From Waddlia chondrophila WSU 86-1044 (GTDB lineage: Bacteria > Chlamydiota > Chlamydiia > Chlamydiales > Waddliaceae): a stretch of 64,000 nucleotides of DNA. The notes beneath the pieces are model-generated. The model ran no database searches, had not been told where the DNA came from, and worked only from the letters and a program-made list of their open reading frames with translations. The stretch spans positions 310,001 through 374,000 of the forward strand of contig NC_014225.1 of NCBI RefSeq assembly GCF_000092785.1. The letters run 5' to 3'. The position numbers were made by a program, and so were the translations under genes. Positions 36,007 to 45,694 of this stretch are shown piece by piece (positions within the stretch are counted from its first letter, which is position 1; the number at the start of each line of letters is the position of its first letter).

Positions 36007-36621
36007 TCAGAGACTTTTTTTAAGAAGTAGTATTCTTTTTTTGATCTCAAGAGCCATGGCTTCTTGTGCAGATTTTTTATCCATTTCCTTGAATGTATCG
36101 GGATAGATAGGTTCTCCAAAAATGCAACACGTTTTTCCCCATAGTTTGGGAAACTTTCTTTGACGGTTCCAAATTTCAAATGTTCCTTGGATATAAACGG
36201 GAATAATCGGAACTTGGGCGCGCATGGCGAGCATGCAGATGCCCGGCTTAATCTCGGCGAGTTCTCCGTCATGGGAGCGGATTCCTTCGGGAAAAATCAT
36301 CACTTTTTTGTTGTCCTTAAGGATGTTGAGCACAACTTTCATTGAAGAAAGATCTTTAATTTTTCCCGAAACAGGGTAGGCGTTTAACTTGCGGATTAGA
36401 GTGCCTAGAAAAGGTTTGCTGAAAAGAGTCTCTCTTGCCAGAAAGGCCACGGGCTCGGGACAGGAAGCGCCGACAAGAGGAGGGTCTAAAAACGAGATGT
36501 GGTTAGGAGCGATAATTGCCGGTCCTTGGACAAATTTGTCGGCGTTCAGGATGCGGTGGCGGTAAAAAATACGGAAAAAAATGCGTAGGAAAGTGTGTGT
36601 GGTTTTATAAAGAAGGCTCAT
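36007..36621 (-). CDS. plsC: 1-acyl-sn-glycerol-3-phosphate acyltransferase
   Basis: A 204-residue PlsC-family enzyme with the catalytic NHISFLDP (H-x4-D, near residues 41-48), FPEGIRSHDG and VPIIPVYIQG motifs and an N-terminal membrane-associated helix. It acylates lysophosphatidate to phosphatidate, the substrate of CdsA encoded just upstream on this strand. In Chlamydia plsC is adjacent to cmk; here 870 bases with a foreign-looking gene and a MITE separate them. Confidence 0.93.
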   Translation of the reverse strand: MSLLYKTTHTFLRIFFRIFYRHRILNADKFVQGPAIIAPNHISFLDPPLVGASCPEPVAFLARETLFSKPFLGTLIRKLNAYPVSGKIKDLSSMKVVLNILKDNKKVMIFPEGIRSHDGELAEIKPGICMLAMRAQVPIIPVYIQGTFEIWNRQRKFPKLWGKTCCIFGEPIYPDTFKEMDKKSAQEAMALEIKKRILLLKKSL

Positions 36622-36704
36622 TTTCGTTTAAATTCAACTTAATAGGATCTTAATTTGGTTATATTAACATTTCAATTCATAAAATTTCAACCAGGAGTAT
36701 TTTC

Positions 36705-37235
36705 ATGAATATAGATTTTTCTTATACACATGGTGCCTCGGATTGGCTTCATGAGAAAAAAGCCAATCTTTTTTATTCGATTTCTGATGGATATCCAAAA
36801 GAGCAGGATAACTCTTACGATGGATATAAGAATGTAGTAGGAACCAAATGGACTTATTTATCCGGGTTCCCTAAAGGCGCGCATTGTGCTTTGCTTTCGA
36901 TAGCTGCTCGAATCACAGCTGTTGGAGAGTGCCTTATCAAAGGTGTTGGCAATGTTTTCGGATCACCCTTTTCGAAGAAATTTTCTGTATCAACAGGGGT
37001 GAAACAACTGGGAGTGGATCTTCCGTTGAGCATTTTCAAACTCATTTTTCTCATGCCTGTAGAGGTGATTGCAGATGCAGTGATCTCTCCATTTGCTGTC
37101 ATGATTGATAAAAATTATGCGGAAGCAAGAGGTGACTTTGAAAGAAATTTTTTTCCTGATGCGTGGTATGATGAATCTAGCAAGAGTGAGTTTTCGGAAG
37201 ATGAAGAAGACATAGATCTCAGAAAGAGCTTTTAA
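36705..37235 (+). CDS. small membrane-associated lineage-specific protein
   Basis: A 176-residue protein with a polar N-terminus, a hydrophobic middle (about 60-135: ALLSIAARITAVGECLIKGVGNVFGSPF and LPLSIFKLIFLMPVEVIADAVISPFAVM) and an acidic, Ser/Glu-rich tail. It resembles in layout, not clearly in sequence, the small proteins at 8163, 8714 and 62249. AGGAG precedes the ATG by 7 bases. It reads against all surrounding genes, between plsC and cmk. Function unknown. Confidence 0.65.
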   Translation: MNIDFSYTHGASDWLHEKKANLFYSISDGYPKEQDNSYDGYKNVVGTKWTYLSGFPKGAHCALLSIAARITAVGECLIKGVGNVFGSPFSKKFSVSTGVKQLGVDLPLSIFKLIFLMPVEVIADAVISPFAVMIDKNYAEARGDFERNFFPDAWYDESSKSEFSEDEEDIDLRKSF

Positions 37236-37325
37236 TCATTCGGTATCACTCATCTCATTTGGAAAGAGGAATTGATTTTAGAAGCGCTGATCGTCGCCCG
37301 GTCAATTCCTTCCTTTCCATTTTTA

Positions 37326-37485
37326 CCCCTGATTGCGACCTAATCCCCGGACAAACATCTGATAGCTGAACGTCATCTTTTTCATTTTGCTCCTCGGGAA
37401 TGTAGGAACATTCCCTTCATCACAAACTAAAAAATCTGCCGTCCGTCTACAGCGTTTGTCCGGGGATTAGGTCGCAATCAGGGGG
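37326..37485. mobile_element. MITE-like element with 31-bp perfect terminal inverted repeats
   Basis: Arms at 37326-37356 and 37454-37484 are exact reverse complements (31 of 31). The left arm begins CCCCTGATTGCGACC. The 97-base interior has no ORF but contains a 7-bp hairpin (37396-37402 with 37409-37415). TTTA lies on both sides (37322-37325 and 37486-37489) as a possible target duplication; the right copy includes the cmk stop codon. The arms do not match the IS630 element at 12710, so another transposase would have moved it. Confidence 0.85.
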
Positions 37486-37486
37486 T

Positions 37487-38140
37487 TTATTCACAATGCT
37501 TTTTGTAAAGAAGCAAAATGGCATTGAGAACTTCATCTGGCGAAAGTTTGGATGAATCGATGATATACGCATCTGTAGCAGGCTTAAGCGGGGAGTGCGC
37601 GCGGAGAGTGTCCCGTTCATCACGTTCTTTGACCTGTTTTAAAATATCTGCATAAGAAGTTTTCTGATCGGGAAATTTTTCTTCAACTTCCCTGAATCTT
37701 CTCTTTGCACGGATTTCTGGACTAGCCGTCAGGTAAATTTTCAGTTCAGCGTTGGGAAAAACAACGGTTCCCATGTCTCTTCCTTCAAACACGGCGTCCA
37801 CTCCTTCTCCAATGCTGCGCTGCAACTCGACAAGCTTGTTTCTCACGAAGGGGGAGGCAGAAATTTGAGAAACTTGCGAAGTTACTTCTTCCTGACGGAT
37901 TTTTATAGTGATATCCTCATTTTCGTAATAGTAACGTTTCTGACCGTCGACCTCTTTAATTTCAAAGGTAAATGCCGGAACAAATTTTTTGAGATCGGTC
38001 ACTTTGTGCTTAAGCAATGCGTAGGTTAGGCAGCGGTACATGGCGCCTGTATCAATGAATTGAAAACCGATGGTTTCGGCTACCATTTTCGCAAGAGTGC
38101 TTTTCCCTGTCCCTACGGGACCGTCTATTGTGATGATCAT
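37487..38140 (-). CDS. cmk: cytidylate kinase
   Basis: A 217-residue P-loop kinase: Walker A GPVGTGKST (residues 7-15), the CMP-binding region IDTGAMYRCLTYALL and FEGRDMGTVVFPNAELKIYLTA. It phosphorylates CMP and dCMP. It is downstream of cdsA with a 4-base overlap. The stop codon abuts the right end of the MITE, yet the C-terminus looks complete. Confidence 0.95.
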   Translation of the reverse strand: MIITIDGPVGTGKSTLAKMVAETIGFQFIDTGAMYRCLTYALLKHKVTDLKKFVPAFTFEIKEVDGQKRYYYENEDITIKIRQEEVTSQVSQISASPFVRNKLVELQRSIGEGVDAVFEGRDMGTVVFPNAELKIYLTASPEIRAKRRFREVEEKFPDQKTSYADILKQVKERDERDTLRAHSPLKPATDAYIIDSSKLSPDEVLNAILLLYKKHCE

Positions 38141-38979
38141 GCTTTTAAATACAAGTAAAGCAGCGGTGCTGTGAAAACGAGGGAATCCACAACATCCAGC
38201 ATGCCGCCAAGTCCGGGGATTTTGGAGCTGTCTTTAACGCCAACATCACGTTTAAGCAGAGATTCCGCCAAATCGCCCACCTGCGCGATTGTGCCGATAC
38301 ACGCACCAAGGATGATGCTTTGGACAACACTTAAGCTAATGGGGGCATAAAGGGAGAAAATCAGGCTGGCGATGATCGATGCAAGCAGTCCGCCGGCAGC
38401 ACCTTCCCAGGTTTTTTTGGGGCTGATCACAGGAGCCATTTTGTGCTTTCCAAAAGTCTGTCCGGCGAAAAGTCCGCACGCGTCGGTCAAGTATGTTGTG
38501 CAAAGGAGGTAAAGCACCCACCATCTACCGTCTTCGGCTGACTCAGGGGGGAAAAAATAGTTGATTTGCAGTGTGCAGCTCAATGGGATAATTAGGTAAA
38601 CGATGCCGAATAGAGTAATTGCGATATTGACCAATGGGTTTTTCCCATCGAAGAAAAAAGCCGAAAAGAGAACGAACAGACCGATTGCCAAAGCATAAAG
38701 GGGAAAAGAATCTTGATGACCGGAGAGTGATCCCAAATAGATGGCAAGAATGTAGGCGAGTCCTAAGGAATAAGCGGTTTTTTCCCGCGGTTTGAATCCT
38801 TTCCGTCTTGCAATGCTGTAATACTCTTTAAGTGCTGCTCCAAAACAAACGATTGCTAAAATTGGAACGAGCAGCGATAGGTAGGGGGTAAAAGAAAAAT
38901 AGAGCGCAAAAAGTAAAAAAGCAGTGGCAATGGTGCTGGCAATCACTCTTTGAAAAATTGGTGGAAAGGAGGCTAACAT
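38137..38979 (-). CDS. cdsA: phosphatidate cytidylyltransferase
   Basis: A 280-residue membrane enzyme with about eight spans and the CDS signature SLLKRDVGVKDSSKIPGLGG near residues 241-260, preceded by SPKKTWEGAAGG. It makes CDP-diacylglycerol from CTP and phosphatidate. The His usual in the PGHGG part of the signature is Leu here. It follows uppS with no gap, as in Chlamydia. Confidence 0.93.
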   Translation of the reverse strand: MLASFPPIFQRVIASTIATAFLLFALYFSFTPYLSLLVPILAIVCFGAALKEYYSIARRKGFKPREKTAYSLGLAYILAIYLGSLSGHQDSFPLYALAIGLFVLFSAFFFDGKNPLVNIAITLFGIVYLIIPLSCTLQINYFFPPESAEDGRWWVLYLLCTTYLTDACGLFAGQTFGKHKMAPVISPKKTWEGAAGGLLASIIASLIFSLYAPISLSVVQSIILGACIGTIAQVGDLAESLLKRDVGVKDSSKIPGLGGMLDVVDSLVFTAPLLYLYLKA

Positions 38980-39756
38980 CTAAGAACCTCCCAGGCGCCG
39001 TTCGCGGTGTTGGAACTCGATCACAGCTTCCAAAAAATCCCGTGGGGAAAATTCAGGCCAATGTTTCTTGGTTAGGTAGATTTCTGCATAGGATAATTGC
39101 CAAAGAAGGAAGTTGCTGATGCGCGATTCACCACTTGTGCGGATGAGAAGATCTGGATCGCTCCATTCACAAGTGTCAAGATATTCACTAATCAGGTTTT
39201 CAGAGATCTCTTCTTTAGTGAATATGCGATGCTCGTAAGCGTTAAGCATTTTGATAAATGCACGTTTAATATCGTCCCTTCCTCCATAGTTCATGGCAAA
39301 CACAACATTGATATTGTCGAGGTGGGCAGTTTCCTGTTCGGTACGATTGATCAGCTCGATTAAATAGGGAGGGAATTTTGATAGGTCTCCAATTGGACGG
39401 AAGCGGACTCCGTTTTCCAACATGCGCGGTTTCTGCAGAGTCAGCGATTTTTCAAGCAGTTTCATTTGCGCGTTGATTTCTTTTTTCGGTCTCAGCCAAT
39501 TCTCAGTGGAAAAAATGAAAAATGTCAATGTTTCAATCCCGATCTGGTGGCCGGCTTTGATGATATTGAGCAGAGAGTCGGCGCCTAGCTTATGTCCTTG
39601 TTCGGGAAGGATGCAGTGTTTTTTTGCCCATCTTCGATTGCCGTCCGGAATCAAGGCGACATGCTTGGGAATCGGGGAAGCGTGAAGCTCCTCAAGCTCT
39701 TTATCGGAAATGACCGGGCTTTCTTTCCAGCTTTTGACAGCGTTTGCGGCGGTCAT
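38980..39756 (-). CDS. uppS: undecaprenyl diphosphate synthase
   Basis: A 258-residue cis-prenyltransferase with ALIPDGNRRWA (catalytic Asp), FFIFSTENWLRP, MNYGGRDDIKRA and DLLIRTSGESRISNFLLWQLSYAE. It makes the C55 lipid carrier for peptidoglycan precursors. Its ATG lies directly after the purA stop. Confidence 0.96.
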   Translation of the reverse strand: MTAANAVKSWKESPVISDKELEELHASPIPKHVALIPDGNRRWAKKHCILPEQGHKLGADSLLNIIKAGHQIGIETLTFFIFSTENWLRPKKEINAQMKLLEKSLTLQKPRMLENGVRFRPIGDLSKFPPYLIELINRTEQETAHLDNINVVFAMNYGGRDDIKRAFIKMLNAYEHRIFTKEEISENLISEYLDTCEWSDPDLLIRTSGESRISNFLLWQLSYAEIYLTKKHWPEFSPRDFLEAVIEFQHRERRLGGS

Positions 39757-41061
39757 TTAAACAGACTCCTTGGATTTGAATAGATCCATCAATGTAATGG
39801 TTTGCTCCCTCTCTGGTCCGACAGAAACCATGCTGATCTCTACGCCGGTAAGCTCTCCTAAACGTTGAATGTACTGTTTTGCTTCAGAAGGAAGGGCGTC
39901 GTAGCTTGTTATCTCTGTGGTTTTTTGTTTCCATCCAGGAAGTTCTTCGTAAACGGGTTTTAATTGAGCAAATTGCTCAGCTAAATAAGGGACGCTCTCG
40001 ACACGTTCGCCGTCAAGTTCATAGGCAACGCAAATTTTAATTTTATCCACTTTGTCGAAAATATCGAGCTTTGTAATCGCAATGGAGTTCAATCCGTTGA
40101 TCTTAGCTGCCTTTTGAGCTAACACGGCATCGAACCAACCAATCCGCCTTTTTCTTCTTGTCGTCGTTCCGAATTCCCGTGCTGTGAAGTGGTCGAGAAA
40201 TTGATCGTTTTCCTTCACTTCGGAAGGGAGAGGGCCGTGTCCAACTCTTGTCGTGTACGCTTTGATTACTCCAACAGTGTGGTCGATCTGGCTGGGACCA
40301 ATTCCTGATCCGGTGCAGATTCCTCCTGAAATGGTGCTTGAAGAGGTTACATAGGGGTAGGTGCCCATTGTCGTATCAAGAAAGGTTCCTTGAGCTCCCT
40401 CAAAGAGGACGTTCTCCTGTTGCTGAAGCGCAGCCTGAATTTTGTCTTCGACATGGGAAATATGGGGAGCCAGGTATTGGCCGTATCGGGTATATTCTGA
40501 GAAAATCTCCTCAAAGGAGAGAGGATCTGAGTTGTAAAGTTTTGTGATCTCTTCGTTTTTTAATTCAAGGGCATTTTTTAGAAGAGAGGGGAAGAGATTG
40601 GGATCCATCAATTCTGCCATGCGAATCCCTAAGCGATGGGCTTTGTCCGCATAGCAAGGGCCGATACCCCTGCCGGTTGTTCCTACCGCTTGCGACCCTT
40701 TTTTCTGTTCCAGCAATAAATCGAGTTTGCGGTGATAAGGAAAGATAATGTGGGCTGCAGGAGAGATCCAAAGCCGCCCGGTGAGATCGATTCCTCTTGA
40801 TTGCAAAGTATTCATCTCAAAAACCAGCACTTCAGGGTCAATGACCGTCCCCGCTCCGATGTAGCATTGCGTATGCGGATGGAGAATACCAGATGGCGTG
40901 AGATGGAGTTTGTACTCGTCTTCGCCGATAATGATTGTATGGCCTGCGTTGTTGCCTCCTTGTGCACGCACGATGTGCTTAGCTTTGGAGGTAAGGATAT
41001 CGATGATTTTTCCTTTTCCTTCATCGCCCCATTGGGCGCCGACGACAATGACACCAGGCAT
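39757..41061 (-). CDS. purA: adenylosuccinate synthetase
   Basis: A 434-residue PurA with GAQWGDEGKGKI at the N-terminus, the IMP loop QGGNNAGHT, GTTGRGIGPCY and TTTRRKRRIGWFDAV. It makes adenylosuccinate from IMP, aspartate and GTP, the first committed step to AMP. Chlamydia trachomatis lacks it. Placed between uppS and lepA, away from other purine genes. Confidence 0.97.
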   Translation of the reverse strand: MPGVIVVGAQWGDEGKGKIIDILTSKAKHIVRAQGGNNAGHTIIIGEDEYKLHLTPSGILHPHTQCYIGAGTVIDPEVLVFEMNTLQSRGIDLTGRLWISPAAHIIFPYHRKLDLLLEQKKGSQAVGTTGRGIGPCYADKAHRLGIRMAELMDPNLFPSLLKNALELKNEEITKLYNSDPLSFEEIFSEYTRYGQYLAPHISHVEDKIQAALQQQENVLFEGAQGTFLDTTMGTYPYVTSSSTISGGICTGSGIGPSQIDHTVGVIKAYTTRVGHGPLPSEVKENDQFLDHFTAREFGTTTRRKRRIGWFDAVLAQKAAKINGLNSIAITKLDIFDKVDKIKICVAYELDGERVESVPYLAEQFAQLKPVYEELPGWKQKTTEITSYDALPSEAKQYIQRLGELTGVEISMVSVGPEREQTITLMDLFKSKESV

Positions 41062-41177
41062 GATTGGCTACTAGTTCCTCTTAAAATAAAGTTTTCATTC
41101 CACTTTCGGTGGAAACTTAGATGAAATTATAACTGCCATCCATTAAATTGCACGAGTAAAATTTTCTTTACAGAGTA

Positions 41178-42989
41178 CTAGTCGGACTCAGCTTTTAAGA
41201 CAGCCATAAATGCGCTTTGAGGGATATTGACCTTTCCGATCTCTTTCATCTTCTTTTTACCCTTCTTTTGCTTTTCCCAAAGTTTTCGCTTACGGGAGAT
41301 GTCTCCGCCGTAACATTTAGCTGTCACGTTTTTTGATAGGGCGCGAATCGTTTCCCTGGCAACGATCTTTCCTCCGATTGCGGCTTGAATCGGGATTTTA
41401 AACAGCTGCATTGGGATGACATCTTTTAGTTTTTCGCAGATCGCTCTTCCTTTAGATTCAGCTTTGCTGCGGTGGACGAGGCAGGAAAAGGCGTCAACCG
41501 GTTCGTCATTGACGCGGATCTCGAGTTTGATGATCTCTCCTTTTTCATAGGAATCGGGCTCATAGTCAAAAGATCCATACCCTTTGGTCACTGATTTCAG
41601 CTTATCGCTAAAGTCGGTGATGATTTCGTTTAGAGGAAAACGGTATGTCAGGAGCAGGTGCTTATCGTTCATGTTTTCGGTTTTGACGCAGTTTCCCCGT
41701 TTTTCAAGTCCCAAGCTCATGATTGCTCCCAAATATTCAGAGGGTGCCATGATCATGCATTTGATCCAAGGCTCTTCAATAGTGTCGATATGGGTGGGAT
41801 CGGGGTAGTGAGCAGGATTGTCGATCTCTTTGACGGTGCCGTCGTTCATGATGCAGCGGTAAATCACGCTGGGGGCAGTCGAGATGATGTCGAGGTCGAA
41901 TTCCCTTTGCAACCGTTCAAAAACAATTTCCAAATGAAGCAATCCGAGAAATCCGCAGCGGAATCCAAATCCAAGAGCCAAGCTGCTTTCCTGCTCGATA
42001 TGCAGTGAAGCATCGTTGAGTTGAAGTTTAACAAGAGCGTCTCTAAGGTTTTGAAAATCGGAAGAGTCGATGGGGTAGATTCCTGCAAAAACCACCGGTT
42101 TGATATGTTTGAATCCGGGTAGAGGTTCCTTAGCTGGGAATTTCTGCAAGGTGACGGTGTCTCCGATTTTGACGTCGGATGTATTCTTGATGTTGCCGAT
42201 CAGGTAGCCGACTTCTCCGGCGCGCAAGGATGAAGTGGGTTTTTCCTTAGGAGAAAAGACCCCCACTTCAAGCACTTCATAAGAGCGGTTGGTCTCCATC
42301 ATTTTGATTTGAGAGCCTTTTTTGATCTCGCCGCTCACAACGCGGATATAGACCATGACGCCGCGGTAGGTGTCGTAAAAAGAGTCGAAAACAAGCGCGC
42401 GCAAAAGATCGTCTTCCATTGTTTTAGGAGACGGGATATCCTGAACGATTCTTTCTAAAATCTCTTCAATTCCAACTCCAGTTTTAGCCGAACAACCGAT
42501 TGCATGGCTGGCATCGAGGCCGATCACTTCTTCAATTTGTCTTTTTGCTTCCTCAGTATCAGCTGCGGGTAGGTCGATCTTGTTGAGTATGGGAAGAATT
42601 TCGCAGTCGCGGTCGATTGCCAGATGAACGTTGGCAAGGGTCTGCGCTTGAACTCCTTGGGCAGCGTCGACAACTAAAAGAGCCCCTTCGCATGCAGCTA
42701 GCGAGCGCGACACCTCATAGGTAAAATCGACGTGCCCTGGGGTATCGATCAGGTTGAGTTGATAAAACTCGCCGTTTTTTGCCTGATAGAACATGGTCAC
42801 GGGATGGGATTTGATGGTGATCCCTCGTTCCCGTTCAAGTTCCATATCGTCGAGGAGCTGTTCCTGCATCTCTCTTTTTGAGACCGTTTGAGTCAATTCC
42901 ATCAGCCGGTCGGCCAATGTAGATTTTCCATGATCGATATGAGCGATGATGGAAAAATTGCGGATTTTTTTAATGTCGTACGTATACAT
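41178..42989 (-). CDS. lepA: elongation factor 4 (LepA)
   Basis: A 603-residue ribosomal GTPase: G1 AHIDHGKS, G2 [10 protein letters not shown]3 DTPGHVD, G4 NKID and the LepA-specific C-terminal domain ending in [24 protein letters not shown]. It back-translocates or rescues stalled ribosomes. The thiN stop is 6 bases upstream. Confidence 0.97.
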   Translation of the reverse strand: MYTYDIKKIRNFSIIAHIDHGKSTLADRLMELTQTVSKREMQEQLLDDMELERERGITIKSHPVTMFYQAKNGEFYQLNLIDTPGHVDFTYEVSRSLAACEGALLVVDAAQGVQAQTLANVHLAIDRDCEILPILNKIDLPAADTEEAKRQIEEVIGLDASHAIGCSAKTGVGIEEILERIVQDIPSPKTMEDDLLRALVFDSFYDTYRGVMVYIRVVSGEIKKGSQIKMMETNRSYEVLEVGVFSPKEKPTSSLRAGEVGYLIGNIKNTSDVKIGDTVTLQKFPAKEPLPGFKHIKPVVFAGIYPIDSSDFQNLRDALVKLQLNDASLHIEQESSLALGFGFRCGFLGLLHLEIVFERLQREFDLDIISTAPSVIYRCIMNDGTVKEIDNPAHYPDPTHIDTIEEPWIKCMIMAPSEYLGAIMSLGLEKRGNCVKTENMNDKHLLLTYRFPLNEIITDFSDKLKSVTKGYGSFDYEPDSYEKGEIIKLEIRVNDEPVDAFSCLVHRSKAESKGRAICEKLKDVIPMQLFKIPIQAAIGGKIVARETIRALSKNVTAKCYGGDISRKRKLWEKQKKGKKKMKEIGKVNIPQSAFMAVLKAESD

Positions 42990-42995
42990 ATTTAT

Positions 42996-43628
42996 CTATT
43001 TGATGAGAAAACAAAGAAGCTCCCCTTCTTTGATTGAAAGACTAAAGGCGTCTCCTAAACAAATGTTTGAAATGCTTGCAAATGTTCCGTTAAGCGTTGC
43101 GTTTTCCAATTCCCACTTTAAACCTTTGGAAACGACCCCTTTTGCCGGTATCCCTAGTGGGAGTAGAGAAACTGTTTGACCTGGTGTACAAGGAATAGAG
43201 CAGTTTCCCTCAACAAAAAAAAGTGTTTCATAATCGGTTTCTATGGTCAATATTTCTTTGTAGCGGCTAAGCAGATGGAGATTGTAAAGGGAATGGTCGG
43301 TGCGCATCTTCAACGCGCAGAAAAGAGTGGCACGGTTAATTTTCTGCTTTTTGATTTCCAGAATTGCAAGTTCAAGATCTGTTTGGTCTTTTTCAGGGGA
43401 AAATGTTTTTTTTGGAATTTCAGGATAGGAAGCCAGCAGCTCAGAGCCTGCGGAATCCATGTCGCCGATGATAAAGTTGGGGCGCACGCCTAATTTGTGG
43501 CAAGTGTGCAGGCCGCCGTCAACTGCAATGATCGTTTTGAATCTAGCTAATTGATTCTTTAGAACCTCTCCGCTGCCGATTGGTCCATTGGCAACTAAGG
43601 CTACGGGAGCAGTAAATCTCGGAGTCAT
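42996..43628 (-). CDS. thiN: thiamine pyrophosphokinase
   Basis: A 210-residue TPK with ANGPIGS, the AVDGG-type region IIAVDGGLHTCHKLG, IIGDMDS, KDQTDLELA and the substrate motif LKMRTDHSLYNLHLL. It makes thiamine diphosphate from thiamine. ATG 43628 is chosen because the longer frame to 43733 reads through the tRNA-Leu gene in antisense. The start lies 28 bases after the tRNA, so both may share a transcript. Confidence 0.88.
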   Translation of the reverse strand: MTPRFTAPVALVANGPIGSGEVLKNQLARFKTIIAVDGGLHTCHKLGVRPNFIIGDMDSAGSELLASYPEIPKKTFSPEKDQTDLELAILEIKKQKINRATLFCALKMRTDHSLYNLHLLSRYKEILTIETDYETLFFVEGNCSIPCTPGQTVSLLPLGIPAKGVVSKGLKWELENATLNGTFASISNICLGDAFSLSIKEGELLCFLIK

Positions 43629-43655
43629 CGGTTCTTGAATTTTTCCTAAATAAAT

Positions 43656-43739
43656 TGCGGCCAAGATGACTCGAACATCCACCGAGTTGCCTCGACTAGA
43701 ACCTGAATCTAGCGCGTCTACCAATTCCGCCATGGCCGC
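43656..43739 (-). tRNA. tRNA-Leu (CAG)
   Basis: An 84-base tRNA on the minus strand. Acceptor GCGGCCA pairs with TGGCCGC and the discriminator is A. The anticodon stem CTAGA/TCTAG frames the loop TTCAGGT, giving anticodon CAG. A long variable arm (CGAGGCAACTCG) and a T-loop TTCGAGT mark a type II leucine tRNA. CCA is not encoded. Confidence 0.95.
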
Positions 43740-43862
43740 ATGATGAAGGGTTTACTATACAAGCTTTTATTAATAAAAGAAATCTTAAAATAAATTTTTT
43801 ATAAATGTTGAGATAAATTAAGAAGGTCTGTATAATTTTGTATCGAAAACTACTTTAAGTTA

Positions 43863-44984
43863 ATGATGAATCAAAACTACAGTCGCCTAAATCCTTATTT
43901 AGCTAAAATTATCGAAAGAGTTCCTCTTTGTTCAATCGATTCTGGAAAAGAGATCTATCACATCGTGATCGATATCAAAGGATCGGGAATTTCTTACGAG
44001 GTAGGAGACTGTCTGGCAATTTTGCCGTCGAATCATCCGGAAAGGGTTCAGAAGGTTTTGTCTGTACTTGGTTTGCGCGAGACCGATCGGTTAATTGATA
44101 CACGTGCGAATGAAGATGTCGATGCGATTGAATTATTTAGTAAGCGGCTCAACATCAACGACTGTCCTCTTGCTTTGGTCAAAAAAGCCGCGGAATCTTC
44201 TACAGATGAGGATTTGCTGGCGATTGCTCAGGATAAACAGCAAGTCAAAGAGCTCGATCTTGTTTTATTTCTTGAGCGGTGCGGCATAGGGTCTTTAACG
44301 GCACAGGATGTGGCAGATCTTTTACGTCCGATGATGCCTAGATTTTATTCGATCGCATCGTCCATGGATGTTGTCGGAGAAGAGGTCCATTTGACTGTTG
44401 CTCTTGGGAAATGTGTGATCGACGGGATCAAAAGGCACGGTGTTTGCACCGATTATTTATGCCATCAAGCTCCTGTTGAGCGACCGGAGCTGCCTGTTTA
44501 TCTCCATCCGCATCGTGGATTTACTCTACCGGAAAACCCTGAAACTCCGATCATTATGGTAGGGCCGGGAACGGGTATTGCTCCATTCCGCGGGTTCATG
44601 CAACAGAGGGAAAGGCGTGCATCGCACCACAAACATTGGCTGTTTTTTGGCGACTGGACCAAAAAGTCTCACTATTACTATAGTGATTATTGGGAAAATT
44701 TGTCGTCGAAAGGGATGTTGAAGCTTGATCTGGCTTTTTCTAGAGATCAAGAGGAGAAAATTTATGTCCAGCATCTCATGCGTCAAAACGGCAGGGAATT
44801 AGTCGACTGGTTAAGGGAAGGCGCTTACTTTTATGTCTGTGGAAATGCATCCAAGATGGCAAAAGATGTCGATCTTGCTCTCCATCAGGTATTGGAAGAT
44901 CATGGAAATTTGACTGCTGAAGAGGCAAGAGCCTACGTTAAGCAGATGCGGGCAGATAAAAGATATTTGCGGGATGTTTATTGA
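43863..44984 (+). CDS. cysJ: sulfite-reductase-like flavoprotein, FAD/NADPH reductase domain only
   Basis: A 373-residue FNR-fold protein: FAD-binding domain with YEVGDCLAILPSN and RFYSIASS (FAD) plus GVCTDYLC, then NADP domain with MVGPGTGIAPFRGF and YVCGNASKMAKDV. It resembles the C-terminal two thirds of CysJ and lacks a flavodoxin domain. No sulfite reductase beta subunit is adjacent, so the electron acceptor is unknown. In Chlamydia cysJ also lies next to ispF. Confidence 0.85.
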   Translation: MMNQNYSRLNPYLAKIIERVPLCSIDSGKEIYHIVIDIKGSGISYEVGDCLAILPSNHPERVQKVLSVLGLRETDRLIDTRANEDVDAIELFSKRLNINDCPLALVKKAAESSTDEDLLAIAQDKQQVKELDLVLFLERCGIGSLTAQDVADLLRPMMPRFYSIASSMDVVGEEVHLTVALGKCVIDGIKRHGVCTDYLCHQAPVERPELPVYLHPHRGFTLPENPETPIIMVGPGTGIAPFRGFMQQRERRASHHKHWLFFGDWTKKSHYYYSDYWENLSSKGMLKLDLAFSRDQEEKIYVQHLMRQNGRELVDWLREGAYFYVCGNASKMAKDVDLALHQVLEDHGNLTAEEARAYVKQMRADKRYLRDVY

Positions 44985-44989
44985 CCGGT

Positions 44990-45694
44990 ATGGATTGGAT
45001 TGCAGATCCGAACGGCTGGATCTCTTTGAGCATTTTAACGCTCTTAGAAGTTGTCCTCGGTATTGATAATATTATTTTCATCGCTATCTTAGTCGGCAGG
45101 CTCCCTGAAGAGCAGAGAAAAAGTGCTCGGATGCTTGGGTTAAGTTTGGCTATGCTTACTCGCATATTGCTGCTCTTTTCCCTAAGTTTTATCATGCGTC
45201 TAACTTCTCCTTTCGTTTCCATTTTGGATTTTTCATTTTCTGTACGCGATCTCATTTTGATTCTTGGAGGATTATTCCTGATTGCCAAGAGTACGTTGGA
45301 GATTCACCGGAAACTGGAAGATCATGAACAGCCGGCGATAGCTCCTAAGTATGGTCAATATTTTGGCGTGCTGATTCAGATTGCCATTTTGGATATTGTT
45401 TTTTCATTTGATTCTGTTATTACAGCTGTCGGGATGGCTAATGAGTTAGCGATCATGGTCATCGCTGTGATTGCGGCAGTTATTTTTATGATGTTTTTCG
45501 TCCATAGTATCAGCTGTTTTGTGGAGAGGCATCCGACGATCAAAATGCTGGCATTAAGTTTCCTGATTTTGATAGGCGTTGTTTTGGTTGGCGAAGGCCT
45601 GAGTTTCCACATTCCTAAAGGCTATATTTATTTCGCTATGGCCTATTCTATGTTAGTAGAGATGTTGAATTTGCGTATGCGCAGCAAGGATTAA
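44990..45694 (+). CDS. TerC family membrane protein
   Basis: A 234-residue membrane protein with about seven spans and the TerC motifs LEVVLGIDNIIFIAIL and ILDIVFSFDSVITAVG, each with charged residues inside the membrane. The family is linked to metal (Mn) export or tellurite resistance. ATG 44990 fits the usual N-terminus (MDWIADPNGWISL); a TTG at 44981 is an alternative. Its 3' end overlaps ispF by 4 bases. Confidence 0.88.
   Translation: MDWIADPNGWISLSILTLLEVVLGIDNIIFIAILVGRLPEEQRKSARMLGLSLAMLTRILLLFSLSFIMRLTSPFVSILDFSFSVRDLILILGGLFLIAKSTLEIHRKLEDHEQPAIAPKYGQYFGVLIQIAILDIVFSFDSVITAVGMANELAIMVIAVIAAVIFMMFFVHSISCFVERHPTIKMLALSFLILIGVVLVGEGLSFHIPKGYIYFAMAYSMLVEMLNLRMRSKD

Noticed and set aside
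43629-43733. N-terminal extension of thiN beginning MAELVDALDSGSS
   Set aside because: This is the well-known false peptide from reading through a leucine tRNA gene; the tRNA at 43656-43739 is real, and the family start is at 43628.
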